From Russula earlei (lineage: Eukaryota; Basidiomycota; Agaricomycetes; Russulales; Russulaceae), in assembly GCA_025769875.1 (NCBI GenBank), contig JAGFNK010000117.1, forward strand, positions 1-64,000: a stretch of DNA of 64,000 nucleotides. Direction: 5' to 3'. Positions 31,201 to 41,628 of this stretch are shown here, piece after piece; position 1 is the stretch's first letter; every line of letters begins with the position of its first letter. A program made the translations under genes and the position numbers. The notes beneath the pieces were generated by a model that searched no databases, had not been told where the DNA came from, and worked only from the letters and a program-made list of their open reading frames with translations.

Positions 31201-32083
31201 GCGCTGGGAACATGTATTCCTAACCTAAGGGCCCTCTTGTGAGTGCCCGCCATGCACTAGACATGTGGCAGGATTCAACTTAAGCCCCAGACCTGTATTA
31301 CTCAATGTGGGACCAACAAGGGAGTTAGGTCTCTCCGGCCAGGGTAGGGGGACTACCCCATCCTGCCACGGTCCAGGCGGTAGGTGCCGTTCCCATCCCC
31401 AGCCATCTGGTTCATTATGCCTGTAGGCCTGGATCCCCAAGGTGTCCTAGGTCCTTGTCTTGCCTAGATTGACAGGAGTGGTCTGCCCCTGAGTGCACTA
31501 GACTAACCACCCCTGGACCTCAGTCCAAGGGTTCCAGGTGGCCTGTCCCATGTCTTCTGACCGGTGTCCCGGTGCAAGTGGGTTGGCTGGTTTTTATTTC
31601 CAGTTCCTGGTCTTACATAACCCTTATCTCTAGCTGATCTCAGCAGACCATTCCTGGCCAGGCCCTGTAAGGACCTTGTTAGGGATGGGGAGGACCAGGT
31701 TTCGAACCAACAGCCCTTGGGAACCACCCCTGGCCATCGCCCACCACAGCATCCATACCCCTGCCCCATGGGGGCCTATATTTGTTTCTTAGTTTCAACT
31801 GTGCAATGCTGCACATTTATTGTGCAGCACAGTTACTTGGTTATGACTCATTTGTGGCCTCATTCTCATGACTCCTTACTATGACTCCTACTGTACTAGT
31901 AGCACAGTCAAAGTGCAGCTATTGCTGTGCTTCCCCTGTATATATAAGCTCAGTACTTTGTTACCAAAGCCCTAAGCTTGGTCTCTTGTAGAATCCAACC
32001 TACTCTTGTCCAACATATTCACCTGCAACCCACTTTACTCCTAATCCTCAAACCACATCCACATCTCCATCTCACCAACTCTT

Positions 32084-32102
32084 CACACACACACACACAC
32101 AC
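32084..32102. repeat. (CA)n microsatellite
   Basis: Nineteen bases of alternating C and A inside the LTR-D copy; the solo LTR D copy at 43907 lacks it, so it expanded locally. Confidence 0.9.
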
Positions 32103-33385
32103 CATCTACTCTACCTACCCCTTCCTCTCCTAAGAGTCTCTCTTCACTCTACTGAGAAGAGCTCTTCTTCTTCAAACCTCTATCTACTCACTTTCTCTTT
32201 GCATTGCTTAGGGTAACAGAGCTCCTAAGCACATATAGCTAGTGGAACCAGCCCTAGTTTATCCCATTACAAACTTACCCTAGCTTCTCAACAGACTGAG
32301 TTGTACTAGGAAGGGTCTATTGGCCATAACCTGCTTAGCATAAAACACTTTGACTGCTGCAGGGATCCTTACTCTTTACAATAGGAACCAGCCTATTCAT
32401 CCAAACACACTTCAACTATCAACTCAACTTCAGGCTTGAGAACTGACATTGCTAGTTACCATGACACACTTTCTCTTTGTGTTGCTTAGGGTAACAGAGT
32501 TCCTAAGTGCATATAGCTTGTGGGAAACCCCCCTTGACTATCATATACAACTCACCCTAGCTTCTCAACAGACAGAGTCATACTAGGAAGGGTCTATTGG
32601 CCACAACCTGTTTAGCATAAAACACTAGCAACCACTGCAGGGAAGCTCTTAGAGCAACTTGAATTGTTTTCATCTCTTCAAACCAACTTGTCTTTGTGCT
32701 AGAGAACTAACATGGCTAGTTACTGTGACACATGTTCTGCCATGACCTTTACATGTGCCCACCCTGATTGACTTGACTACTATTTGATATAGTAGAATAC
32801 TTGTATATAAGACCTCTCATTTCAAGGGAACAAGCCTTAGGCTTGTTCTCCTGTGAATTCACTGGTTAACTCATTGGAGCCTGTCTGCCCTTGAGCTGTC
32901 AAGCTCCCTGTCTGAAACTTGTCATATCATCTTGTCTTCCAGATGCAAAGACAATCCAATTGAGACTCCCTTCCATGGAATACACTAGCTTGTGCTGTGT
33001 TGTCTCTGAGATTCCTGAACTTCATGAGGACTTAAACATCTCATTCAACTCCCTGCACTTATCTCGCACATGAAACAATTTGTCAGTGACTCTGCCCCCA
33101 GTCAGTGACACCTGGAGTTGTGCTTCAAATGCTTGGTGCAGTAACTAGGATAGTTATAACTTCTTGTTCTTCTCTGGCAGTGAAATTGACTTCTCAGTTG
33201 TTGTAATAAACCCAATGTTTTCTGGAACAACTCCACTTGACTAGTTTTCTTTGAAAGAGGCCTGAAAAGGTGTATAGATTAAATTCTTGAACATTTTCTA
33301 CTCCCAGGGCTGCTGCTTTAAGTTGAGCAGTAGTAACTTTGTCATTATTGTCTTTGTATATCCAAGTGTCTGCAAGGTTTCCATG

Positions 33386-34619
33386 TAGGGTTTTTCCGGC
33401 CCAGCTTGGCCTGAAAGCCCTGGCTTTGGCTCAGCCCGAGGCGGCTTTGGCTTTCTAGAACCCCAGGCCGGGCCAAAGCCGTCAACCCCGGCTTGGCTCC
33501 GGCTTGGCCTGGCCTAGGCCACGGCTTTTGTACGTAAGATTTTTGTATGTGAGCCTGCTGGCCACATGACTTGTACCAGGCCTTGCGCGCCATGCGTTCA
33601 CTTTCCCTTCGTCTTTCATCCCACTCACATCCCTCCTTCCAACTATTGTCATTCCTTTCACCTCACTCTCCTTTCCTCGCGTTCCCACTCTCAACGTCAT
33701 CCCCACCTCTTGCCCACTCCATGTCAGCAGACCACGACAACGGCTCAATTCGATCGCCGTCGACGTCACTCGCCTTGCCGCTCAACGCCTTCATCCCTTC
33801 GGTCTTCAAGTCGGAGCACGGCTCCTGCCCACACTTCGACCTACGGCACGACGCCATCGCCGTCCGGCTGCGCCTCGCGCCCTCCCAAGACCATCCCTCA
33901 AGCATTGTCCTTGCGTCCGCCACACGTCTACGCATGGACCCATATGACGCGTTCGACATCGTCACCATCGCCTTACCTGAGGGCTCGCTGCCCACAGTGC
34001 CTCGCCCATCATCATTGCCGCCCTATTCGAGGGCTTGCTGCCCATAGCGTCTTGCCCCCAACATCATCGCCGCATCGCCTCGCGCTCGCAGATTCGCAGT
34101 AGGAGGACTTTAGAATAGCACTTTTGTATTTAAATTTCAAATATATTATGGAGTCGTTATGTTCTGGAGAGCATGATGAGGCATAGTAAGAGCATAGATT
34201 ATACATGTGGAATGAGTGAAGTCCAGTGTACAACATGGTACGCTGCAGGACAAAGCGATCTAAGACTGAGGAAAGGGATTACGAGCAACCAACACAACTG
34301 AGCATTGCACATTGACATATAGGCCACCAAGGCTTACATTGTACATGTACTTGACTCAAGCAAGAAGGAAGGTTGAGAGGGAAGCACAGATACGACAATG
34401 AAAAACGACAGGGAACAATGGTGTGTCAAATTGATAAATTAAAGTTTGATGATTACCCAAATGATCAAAGCCGGGGCTTGACGGCCCGGCTTTGGCTTTT
34501 CAAATCACAGGCCAGGCCAAAGCCATCACGAAGCCATCACTTTGGCCCGGCTCGGCCCGGCCTATTTTGGCCTGGCTTGGCCTGGCTCACGGCCTGAGGC
34601 CGGGCTGGGCACATCCCTA
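33386..34619. mobile_element. hAT-type non-autonomous transposon
   Basis: 1234 bp starting TAGGG and ending CCCTA, with an exact 8-bp TSD, TTTCCATG (33378-33385 and 34620-34627). Both subterminal regions are packed with GGCCCGGC, GGCCTGGC and GGCTTGGC motifs in opposite orientation, typical of hAT subterminal transposase-binding repeats. No transposase is encoded. The interior holds a GC-rich gene-like segment (33571-34047). Confidence 0.88.
33571..34047 (+). CDS. Gene-like ORF inside the hAT element (possible captured host sequence)
   Basis: A 158-codon frame. The part from about 33721 (MSADHDNGSIRSPSTS) reads like a real protein, with LPLNAFIPSVFKSEHGSCPH, HDAIAVRLRLAPSQD and DPYDAFDIVTIALPEGSL. 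Its base composition (GC-rich, many CpG) differs sharply from the retroelements around it. No known family comes to mind. DNA transposons of this type can capture exons; this is an inference. It ends at an in-frame TAG, and a downstream segment repeats GAGGGCT and TTGCTGCCCA. Confidence 0.4.
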   Translation: MYQALRAMRSLSLRLSSHSHPSFQLLSFLSPHSPFLAFPLSTSSPPLAHSMSADHDNGSIRSPSTSLALPLNAFIPSVFKSEHGSCPHFDLRHDAIAVRLRLAPSQDHPSSIVLASATRLRMDPYDAFDIVTIALPEGSLPTVPRPSSLPPYSRACCP

Positions 34620-34975
34620 TTTCCATGTTTGAATAGTTGCCCCTACAAATTTTCCTTGATAGCAGTGGTCTTGAGTGTCATAGCTTAAGCTTTCAAATAA
34701 GAGTGGAACTTGATCTTTTTCTTCAGAGGTAAGATTTTGTCTAGTGCTCATAGATTAGACAGTGGTTATTGTCCAATGGCTGTTGTTCCAAGGATATTTT
34801 ATGGAATAGGCTGGTTTCAGTTGGATAGTATCCAGTCTTCCTTGGTGTTTTCTTAGGTGGATTTGAGAATATTATTTGGTGATGCTGCTTTGTGTTAGAA
34901 CTACTTGAGTTTTCCACAAATACCCTTCAGTTCTGCTGGGGAGATGGCAAAGTCATTTATTTCCTTGGTGGGGTG

Positions 34976-35814
34976 TGTTGTGAACCAAGGCCGAGTCCTG
35001 GCTATGCATCATCCTATTTTACTCAAGAAAGCTCCTTTTTACTTTGTATCTTCTATCCACCTCTATTTCCAATGACTACTCCCTTCTGCAAGCATCCATT
35101 GCAAGGAATCCTCACTCCCCAACCCCCTGTGGCTTGCTCAGATGCCCTCTTCTCTATTTGGGTAATCTACCATGTGCTATCCACATGGCCACTCAGCCAC
35201 TAAGTCCCAAACCACTGGAAGGACTCCTAGACCTCCTAGAATGATCTGCATGATGTCATAAAGTGCCACTGACATCATGGCTGACTGAGCAACTCCACTA
35301 TGACATCATATGCTCACCAAGCACTCCACAAGTGATATCAATATGATGTCATTGCTCCATAGTCTCCCTAATCATCCTGAGTCACCCATAGGTCTGACAC
35401 AACAAGTTTATGCCCTTAGAAGCCGATTGGAGCGGTCCAAAGAGTCTGAGTTATTTTCTGTAGTTCGTACTCAGACTTGTAACTAGTATACAAGCCCCAA
35501 TGTAGCATGGCAGTTGTCAGACTGTCCATTTGTGATACTCTCATCCTCCTGGGTACTCCCCATGACTGCTCAGTTTAAAGACTCCCCACATTCCCAAGGT
35601 ACTCTCTTGAAGACTGCCCTGTCTAAAGCCCCCTTGTTGCACTGGCCTCTAACCTTTGCCTCTGCCTCTTGCAACACATACCAAATCCCATCTTGTACCT
35701 CCTCATTGTTTGGCTCGTCCTCCTGTGCAATGCTTTACTTGAAGCCTATTGTCTGTTATGACCCTTGCCCACCTGCTCCTGAGTCCATATGGATCAGCAG
35801 TACGTGCCTTGACA
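34976..35814 (+). repeat. Solo LTR B1 (GypB family)
   Basis: 839 bp, TGTTGTGAACC..TGCCTTGACA, in orientation opposite to the GypB LTRs. Perfect TSD GGGTG (34971-34975 and 35815-35819). It is more diverged from the GypB LTRs than solo LTR B2 is, so it is likely an older insertion. Confidence 0.93.
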
Positions 35815-35835
35815 GGGTGTTGATAAACTACAAAG

Positions 35836-36327
35836 TGTCACCGACTGGGGGCAGTGTCACTGACAAATCAGTTCATGTGCAAGACGAGCGCAGCGAGTCG
35901 AGCGAGACACTAAGTCCTCGCAAGTTTTGGGGGTTTTGGTGACGATAATGCCAAAGCAATTATGTACTGTGGAGGGGGAAAATGATGAAGAAGTCTTCGT
36001 GTTTGAAGACTTAGAAGATTGAGAGGTTTTCTGAGACAAGTGCTTGATTGCTTGCAAGCCTACAAGATCCGAAGCAGAAATCCAGTGATATTCACAGGAG
36101 AACAAGCTTGAAGCTTGTTCTCATCAAATGGCAGTCTTATATACATACAGTGTAGTATATCAAACAGTATTCATGAGGTAACGGTGAGGCAATCATATGA
36201 GAACATGCTGGAAATGTCTGGTATGTGTGAGGCTAGAGTGAGTCATAAAACACGCGGGAAACTTGAGACATGTCCGGGTAGGCTTGTCCGGTTGCCGGTC
36301 TGGTCCAATGTACTGGTTCTTGTAACA
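35836..36327 (-). repeat. GypF(-) 3' LTR
   Basis: 492 bp; on the minus strand TGTTACAAGAACC..CAGTCGGTGACA. It has TATATAA and, about 20 nt on, GAACAAGC..GCTTGTTC, a palindrome at the likely transcription start. It is homologous to the split LTR 27809-33110. ORFs running into it from the neighbouring solo LTR are not genes. Confidence 0.9.
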
Positions 36328-36494
36328 TTACCCCCTTGTTAAGGTCTAACCTATGTAGGGATGAATGTTGGAAACGCAGCAATGAGTATGATAGTGAAGT
36401 TGGTCTCGAGGGACTTGACAGATTTTATGTGGTTTGTATCGTCGATGTGGGGTCCTACAGAGATCAGCTTTATGTCCGTGATGATTGCAGAGGA
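36328..36494 (-). pseudogene. GypF(-) ORF3, C-terminal part
   Basis: Continues the frame broken by GypG at GAGGA. It completes the second knuckle (CILC, then NHHGHKADLC), then a basic segment and VPRDQLHYHTHCCVS to a TAG at + 36346-36348, a few bases before the polypurine tract. It matches the end of GypF(+) ORF3. Confidence 0.85.
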
Positions 36495-37087
36495 TGTTAC
36501 GGCGTTGTGGCCATAAGAGCGCTAGCCCAAGGTTCAGTGGGGCCAAGTCCCTGTGACTTGGTTCAAGGGGTTCAGTGGGGCTGGCTCAAAGAGACCGGGT
36601 CAGAGGTTTAGCATCTCAAGGCTGAGCCAGACAATGACTCAGTCCGCAGACAGAGTTGATCTTCTGGTTTCACAGAAGAGGAGGATGATGAGAGAGAAGC
36701 AGAGGAGGAAGAGGAACACGAGGGTTCCTTGAGGTGTGCTTAGGTCAAGCAGAGTATAGGCCAGCACAAGCAAAGTTGTGATTGAGAGAGAGTACAGGGC
36801 AAGGGATGCGACAGGAAATGGGACAAAGCTAAGCTTGGGGCATTCCCCAGCTTCTACAGACGCTTAAATACTGTATCTAGCGAGGCTGTACAGTACCATA
36901 TGTGGAACAATAGATAATGCTAACCAGTAGCAAAAGGAGCTTGAACAATAGGTGAAACACAATGAGTGAAACAATAAGAGGCCATCAAGATCAAGGGATG
37001 AAACAGTAACCAAGGGTACGAGGGTGAAAGGTAGGGAACAATAAGAAGTGAAACAGGGATGAACCGAAAGAGGGGTAGATCACAACA
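36495..37087 (-). repeat. GypG 3' LTR
   Basis: 593 bp, TGTTACGGCG..GATCACAACA on plus. TATTTAA (minus) and the primer-complement segment AAGCTTAGCTT (+ 36826-36836) are present. It differs from the 5' LTR mainly by C/T and G/A changes at CpG sites. Confidence 0.95.
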
Positions 37088-38737
37088 TCATGCCCCCCTC
37101 ATGCTTAGTTCTCTGAACTAATTGGTCTCAGGACCTGACTCATGGAGTTCATTGCGTTCAACTTCTGGCCACATGTTCTGGGCTCCCGTTGCTCTGGGAC
37201 AGAAACCTCTATAGCTTTGGTGAGTCCTTCTGAGGATACATTCTACCTGTCCACTGCAGTTGGTGTGAGGTTTGTTGCAGTCCTTGTTCCAGTGTCCTCT
37301 TGTGTTACAGTGTTTGCAAACGTGTTGTCATTTTTGGAGTTGGTGACGCTGCGCTTTGGTCATGCATGCGGGGGTGAGAGGGGTGTTAGGAGTGCTAGCA
37401 TCATCGGAGAACATCTGAGGAAAGTGGGAGGGTGAGCCCATAGGGGCATTGTTATGGGACTGGTCAACAACACGAGGGAGGTACTCAAGGGGGGGGTCAA
37501 GGAGAGAGGAGGGCGAATGGGTAATGAAGGAGAAGGAGAAGTGGGCAGTTCTTTTGACTCCTTAATTCTGTCGTAACTTCCTGCTAGTGAGTAATATGGC
37601 CCAGTGTTTCGGGTGAGACCTCCATCAGTCATCAAGTTGTCGAGTTGGTGACGAACTCGGACAGAAGTATTGTTGGCCCGAAGGCGACTGTGGATGGTGG
37701 CAGTTTCTTTGGTGTGAGACTGGATCTCATGGAGTCGATCAGCAAGTTGCCCTTGAAGGACGTTCAGGGCCCCTTGGATAGAGGCGCGCTTGCCCTCCAA
37801 AACTTTTAGTTTGAACGAGCTGACATGGAGACGGTAGACATCGGCGAGAGCACCAGGGTCATGGAGGTTTTCAAGAGCCTGGGCAGCAGTCAAAATGGAA
37901 AGGGTGGTCCTCAATTAGGAGGTGGAGGTCAGAGGCAGTGACGGAAGGATGAGGGGCCAAGACAATGGGTCAGGCAATAAGCTTTTCTCTGTAAGTGGGC
38001 TCTCCTCGACCCATAGTTCCTAGAAGCATGGGTTTGTCATTATATAAAGCAACACGTAAGTATGGTAGTAGGCGTTTTCGCCCATTAACGTTAATGTAGA
38101 AAGGGGGAACATGTGTGTAAGGTTCATAAACAAACCAAGGGGGGCCAGGGTGAGTAGGGTCTGCCTCAGTCGGGGTAGGTGACGGGGTTCCTTCACAGAT
38201 GGCAAGTGGATTGAGGGTGGCAGCGAGGTCCTGGAGTTCAGTCTCTTCTGGGACGATGAAGGTGCGTTGGTCAATGATGTGTTGGATGACTTCAGGTGAG
38301 AGGGGTTCTTGTTTGATGGTGGGGGAAGGGGTGAGAATAGGTAGAGGGGAAGAGTTAGAAGCAGGGGACAACATGGGGGTATTGTAAGCAGAGGTAGTGT
38401 GTTCGTGATGCCAAGCTGACCACTCTGAAGGAGTGGGGGTATTTATGGGTACTGATCATATAATGTGATTCCATATTAAGTCAGTAAGTACTGCCCTTTG
38501 TATGGGCAGATGAAACTCTGAAAAACAGGGGTCCATCATAAGGAGTTGAAAGCCGCAGAAGTCACCAGGGGAGAGAATTCCGGAAAAAAGTTGTTCCCTG
38601 GTGGCTATGTTAAAAATGGTGTGCCCATGGTCGGGGATAGTGGGATCATTGACTGAGTAAGAAGGAGGGTTATGTGAATTGACTCGGGGGAGTAAGGTAT
38701 GTTGCTGTATCGTAAGTCCTTGAAACTGGTGTTCCAC
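37088..38737 (-). pseudogene. GypG ORF3: extra ORF after pol, coiled-coil and zinc knuckle
   Basis: Starts near 38737 (MEHQFQGLTIQQ) and crosses one TGA near 38457. Next comes a P- and S-rich part (SPLPILTPSPTIKQEPLS) and a compact segment (PPFYINVNGRKRLLPYLRVA, GTMGRGEPTY). A frameshift near 37940 leads into 37914-37360, a long helical, K/E/Q-rich segment (FKLKVLEGKRASIQGALNVL). After another shift, the knuckle CKHCNTRGHWNKDC (+ 37277-37318) follows. Its place between chromodomain and 3' LTR is the same as ORF3 of GypF. From memory, similar hypothetical proteins occur in many Agaricomycetes; this is unverified. Confidence 0.75.
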
Positions 38738-38765
38738 ATTGTCTAGGCTTCTGTCTGAGTGACAG

Positions 38766-39912
38766 GATTCTGTGGGATCAGAGTTAGTGGTAGACGTAAT
38801 ACGGAGTTTGGTGGGTTGTTGGAGTGAAACATGGTGACAGCATCTTGAGCATTTTTAAGGTTTGAAAGGGGCTCCCATGTGTCTTCTGCTGTGGAGTATC
38901 CTTTCCATCAGACCCTATACTGGAGGCGACCCCTGTGGGTACATTGAGCAGTGATTTTTTCAACTTTGTATTCTCCTGAGAGGAGGTCAGGTGGTGGTTC
39001 AGGGAAATTCAGGCCATGTTTGGCTGTTTCGGTGACTGGAGAAAGGAGGGAGGCGTGAAATACATTATGGATACTCCATTGAGGAGGAAGGTGAAGTTGA
39101 TAAGCGACATGGGAAATTTTCTTGGTGATGATAAAAGGTCCGAACTGCTTGGGATGGAACTTCTGAAACTGATGGGGGTTTTTTAGGTTAGTCCCTTCTA
39201 ACCAGACCTTCTGTCCTTCTTCAAATCCTTTGAATTTAGTTTCCTTCACCCAAGTAGTTTGTGCCTTTTTCATTGCTTCTTGGGCCGATTCTCGCATGTC
39301 TTTCAGGGCTTGGAGTCATTCCTGAACCCCCGGGAATTTTGATTTCAATTGGGTACCAAGTCCTTGTGGGTTGAAGCCAATGAGTAATTCGTAGGGGGTT
39401 CGTTTGGTGGTTGTGGACTTATGGGCGTTGAAATGGTACTGAGCTATGGGGAGCCAGTGTACCCATTCTTCTTGTTTTTCTCCAGTGTAGATGCAAAGAT
39501 ACATTTCCAGAGTTTGATTGGTTCGTTCAGATTGCCCATCGGTTTGAGGGTGATAGGCGGTGCTCAGGTTTTGGTTGATCCCTAGAATTTGAGAGATTTC
39601 CTTGAATAGGTCAGAGGGGAATCGAGGGTCACAATCAGAAATGATTTTGGAAGGGACTCCAATCCAAGGGAAGGCATGTCGTAAAAATAATTTGGCCATT
39701 GCTAGGGTTCCCATGTCCTTACAACATGGTATGAATATTGCCGCTTTGGTAGAGTCATGGTCGGTGATGGTCATGATAGTGTTGTTTTCTTCTGATAGTG
39801 GAGATCGACAATCCAGTTGATTGCTATGGTTTGAAATGGTTTCTGAAATTCGGGGGGATCAGGTAATTTGGGGGGACGAGTTGGGTGTGTGGAAGACTTG
39901 TTGGCTTGGCAG
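38766..39912 (-). pseudogene. GypG integrase core and chromodomain
   Basis: Frame 39774-39316 has the integrase core from ITDHDSTKAAIFIPCCKD through IISDCDPRFPSD to STAYHPQTDGQSERTNQ with the catalytic Glu region. After a TGA (near 39313), frame 39297-38908 carries the C-terminal module (GQKVWLEGTNL, FGPFIITKKI) and a chromodomain (EYKVEKITAQ, then after another TGA WKGYSTAEDTWEP). The zinc domain lies beyond solo LTR B2. The stops are CGA-to-TGA type. Confidence 0.9.
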
Positions 39913-40739
39913 TGTTACGAACCAAGGCCAAGTCCTGGCCAAGGATTGTCCTATTTTACTCAAGAAAGACCTCCCTCACTTTGCATTGCCGACTCCCTTC
40001 CATTTTCTGGGCTATCCCTCCTGTGGTACAGATATTGCTATTGCAAAAGCACTCTAACACGACCAGGCACCGGTTTCCTAATCGGGTAATCATCGCGTGT
40101 CAGCCACATGGCCACCCAGCCACCATGGACCCGAAACAGCGGACAAACTCTTAGAAACTGTTGCATAAATCATCTGACGTCATCAAGGCTCCAATGACAT
40201 CATGGCTGACTGAGCGACTCCACAGTGACCTCATAGGCTCACTAAGCGCCCCACAGTGACATCATAACGATGTCATCGCTCCACAATGATCAGTAATGCG
40301 CTCAGTAAGCCTGAAACTTGGCATAAGCAAGTTTATGCCTCTGTAGTCCTATTGGATGGTACCAAAGAGTATAGAATAGTCCCAGTGCTTTGTAATCGAC
40401 CCTGTACACTGTATATAAGCCCCAATGAAGCATGGCAGTCGTCAGACTGTCCATTTGTGATACTCTCATCTTCCTGGGTACTCCCCCGCGACCGCTCAGT
40501 TTAAAGACTCCTCTCGCTTCCAAGGTACTCTTCTACGACCGCCTTGTTTAAAGCCCCCTCGTTGCACTGGCTTCTAACCTTCGCCTCTGCCTCCAGTTAC
40601 ACGTACCAGTCCCCATCTGGTACATCTTAGTCATTTGGCTCGTCCTCTTGTTCAACGCCGCCTACGCCGCGTACCATCTGTTCCGACCCTTGCCCACCTG
40701 CTCCTGAGTCCACACGGATCAGCAGTACGTGTCTTGACA
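39913..40739 (+). repeat. Solo LTR B2 (GypB family)
   Basis: 827 bp, TGTTACGAACC..TGTCTTGACA, with perfect TSD GGCAG (39908-39912 and 40740-40744). It interrupts the GypG integrase between the zinc domain and the catalytic core. Confidence 0.95.
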
Positions 40740-41628
40740 GGCAGGTGGCACAGCCTCGAATGTAGTCCTTGATGAAGTAGGCCATTTTTGGCCACCAGAA
40801 GGATTCTTGAATCGAATACAGGGTTCAGGCATTCCCTGTATGTCCACCAAGGATACTGTTGTGGTAGGTGTGTAAAATCTTTCGTAAGAGGGGTTCTTGA
40901 TATGGTACCACCAATTTCCCATCTTTGAATAGTACACCTTCTTCTTCCCAAAGACCATGTTTGACCTTCCACATGAGGAGATCTGATTTTCGGTTCTTTT
41001 GTTCAGTTAGGACTTGGGTATAGAGGTCCTTGGTGTGAAGAGTGCGAATGAAAAGTTTATCAGGGAGTGCCGTGATGTTTTGGTTGTCCCCAGACCCATC
41101 ATTGTGGTCAGGTCATCATGAGAGAGCGTCTGCGTGATTAGAGGTCCCAGGTTTGTGTTGGATTTCAAAATGGTAATCTGCCAGTGTGGAGATGTAACCC
41201 GCAATTCTTCAATTAATTTTATGGGGGAGTCGATAATGGGCAAGGTTAGCATGATCGGTAAAGATCTTGATGGGGTGTTTTGTTCCGACCAATAGGTACC
41301 GCCAGTGTTGAAGTGTGAGGATTAGGGCCAGGAACTCCCTATCCCAGACTGGGTAGTTCCTTTCTGCTTCATTGAATGCGTGTGAAATATTTCCGATCAT
41401 CTTCCTTTTTCCTCTCAGATCCTTTTGGAAGAGAATCGCTCCCATGGCGAACTGTGAGGCGTCAGTCTCCAGTTCATATGGTAGGTCTGGGTTGGCAGTG
41501 TAAAGTTCAGGGTCATTGCAAATTGTGGATATTAAGGTTTCCAGGGCGGTAGTCGCTTCTGGGGTCCAATTGAAAGGGGTTCCCTTCTTGATGGTGGAAA
41601 AAATGGGGCAAGCAATTTTAGCGAAGTC
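40740..41628 (-). pseudogene. GypG RNase H and integrase zinc domain
   Basis: Frame 41445 carries MGAILFQKDLRGKRKMIGN, AERNYPVWDREFLAL and IKIFTDHANLAHYRLPHKIN (RNase H, ending in TGA), preceded by YELETDASQFA. Continuing frames give HADALS and, near 40870, the integrase zinc region HTYHNSILGGHTGNA and IRGCATCL, which ends at the solo LTR. At least four stops are present. Confidence 0.87.

Larger units (their letters stand above)
29387..31776 (-). mobile_element. Internally deleted LINE (Tad1/I-like non-LTR element)
   Basis: A perfect 15-bp TSD, TATATTTGTTTCTTA (29372-29386 and 31777-31791), flanks it. At the low-coordinate end the plus strand has repeats of TTTTA, i.e. an A-rich 3' tail for a minus-strand LINE. 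The ORF2 end is present at 31099-29672. Sequence from about 31100 to 31776 looks like a 5' UTR with short tandem repeats. The endonuclease and most of RT are missing, so it is an internal deletion rather than a simple 5' truncation. Confidence 0.88.
27918..32730 (+). repeat. Tandem LTR-D structure with nested insertions
   Basis: Comparison with solo LTR D (43907-44788) shows three pieces: a 5' piece (27918-28034), a nearly complete LTR (28035-32466, interrupted three times) and a 3' piece (32467-32730). The outer TSD is CATGT. It could be an LTR inserted in an LTR, or a multi-LTR recombination product; the inner junctions lack a clear TSD. The middle copy has TATATATAAG near 31939-31948. Confidence 0.8.
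12480..33110 (+). mobile_element. GypF(+): 5'-truncated gypsy element, 3' end and LTR only
   Basis: What remains is the last ORF (12444-12916 plus 27720-27788), a polypurine tract (AACAAGAGGATAA, 27796-27808) and the 3' LTR (27809-33110, split by insertions). It is the same family as GypF(-) at 35836 onward: the ORF ends share VPRDQLH and the LTR ends match. The 5' LTR, gag and pol are absent, and the break near 12480 is not a known transposon end. GypB interrupts its ORF and the LTR-D structure interrupts its LTR. Confidence 0.85.
27809..33110 (+). repeat. GypF(+) 3' LTR, split by the LTR-D structure
   Basis: The LTR consists of 27809-27917 (TGTCACAAGAACCAG..) and 32736-33110 (..CAGTCAGTGACA), together about 484 bp, like the 492-bp LTR at 35836-36327. 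It contains TATATAA and, at the expected start, the palindrome GAACAAGC..GCTTGTTC. The split is exact: CATGT is duplicated at 27913-27917 and 32731-32735. Confidence 0.88.
33111..35835 (-). pseudogene. GypB-like 5' ORF fragment, interrupted
   Basis: Pieces 33111-33385, 34620-34975 and 35815-35835 align in order with GypB 23943-24578 (the pre-gag region), at about 80% identity by eye. It is a fragment of a diverged GypB relative into which GypF(+) (left edge) and GypF(-) (right edge) are placed in opposite orientation. Inside it are a hAT element and a family-B solo LTR. No intact frame remains. Confidence 0.8.
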
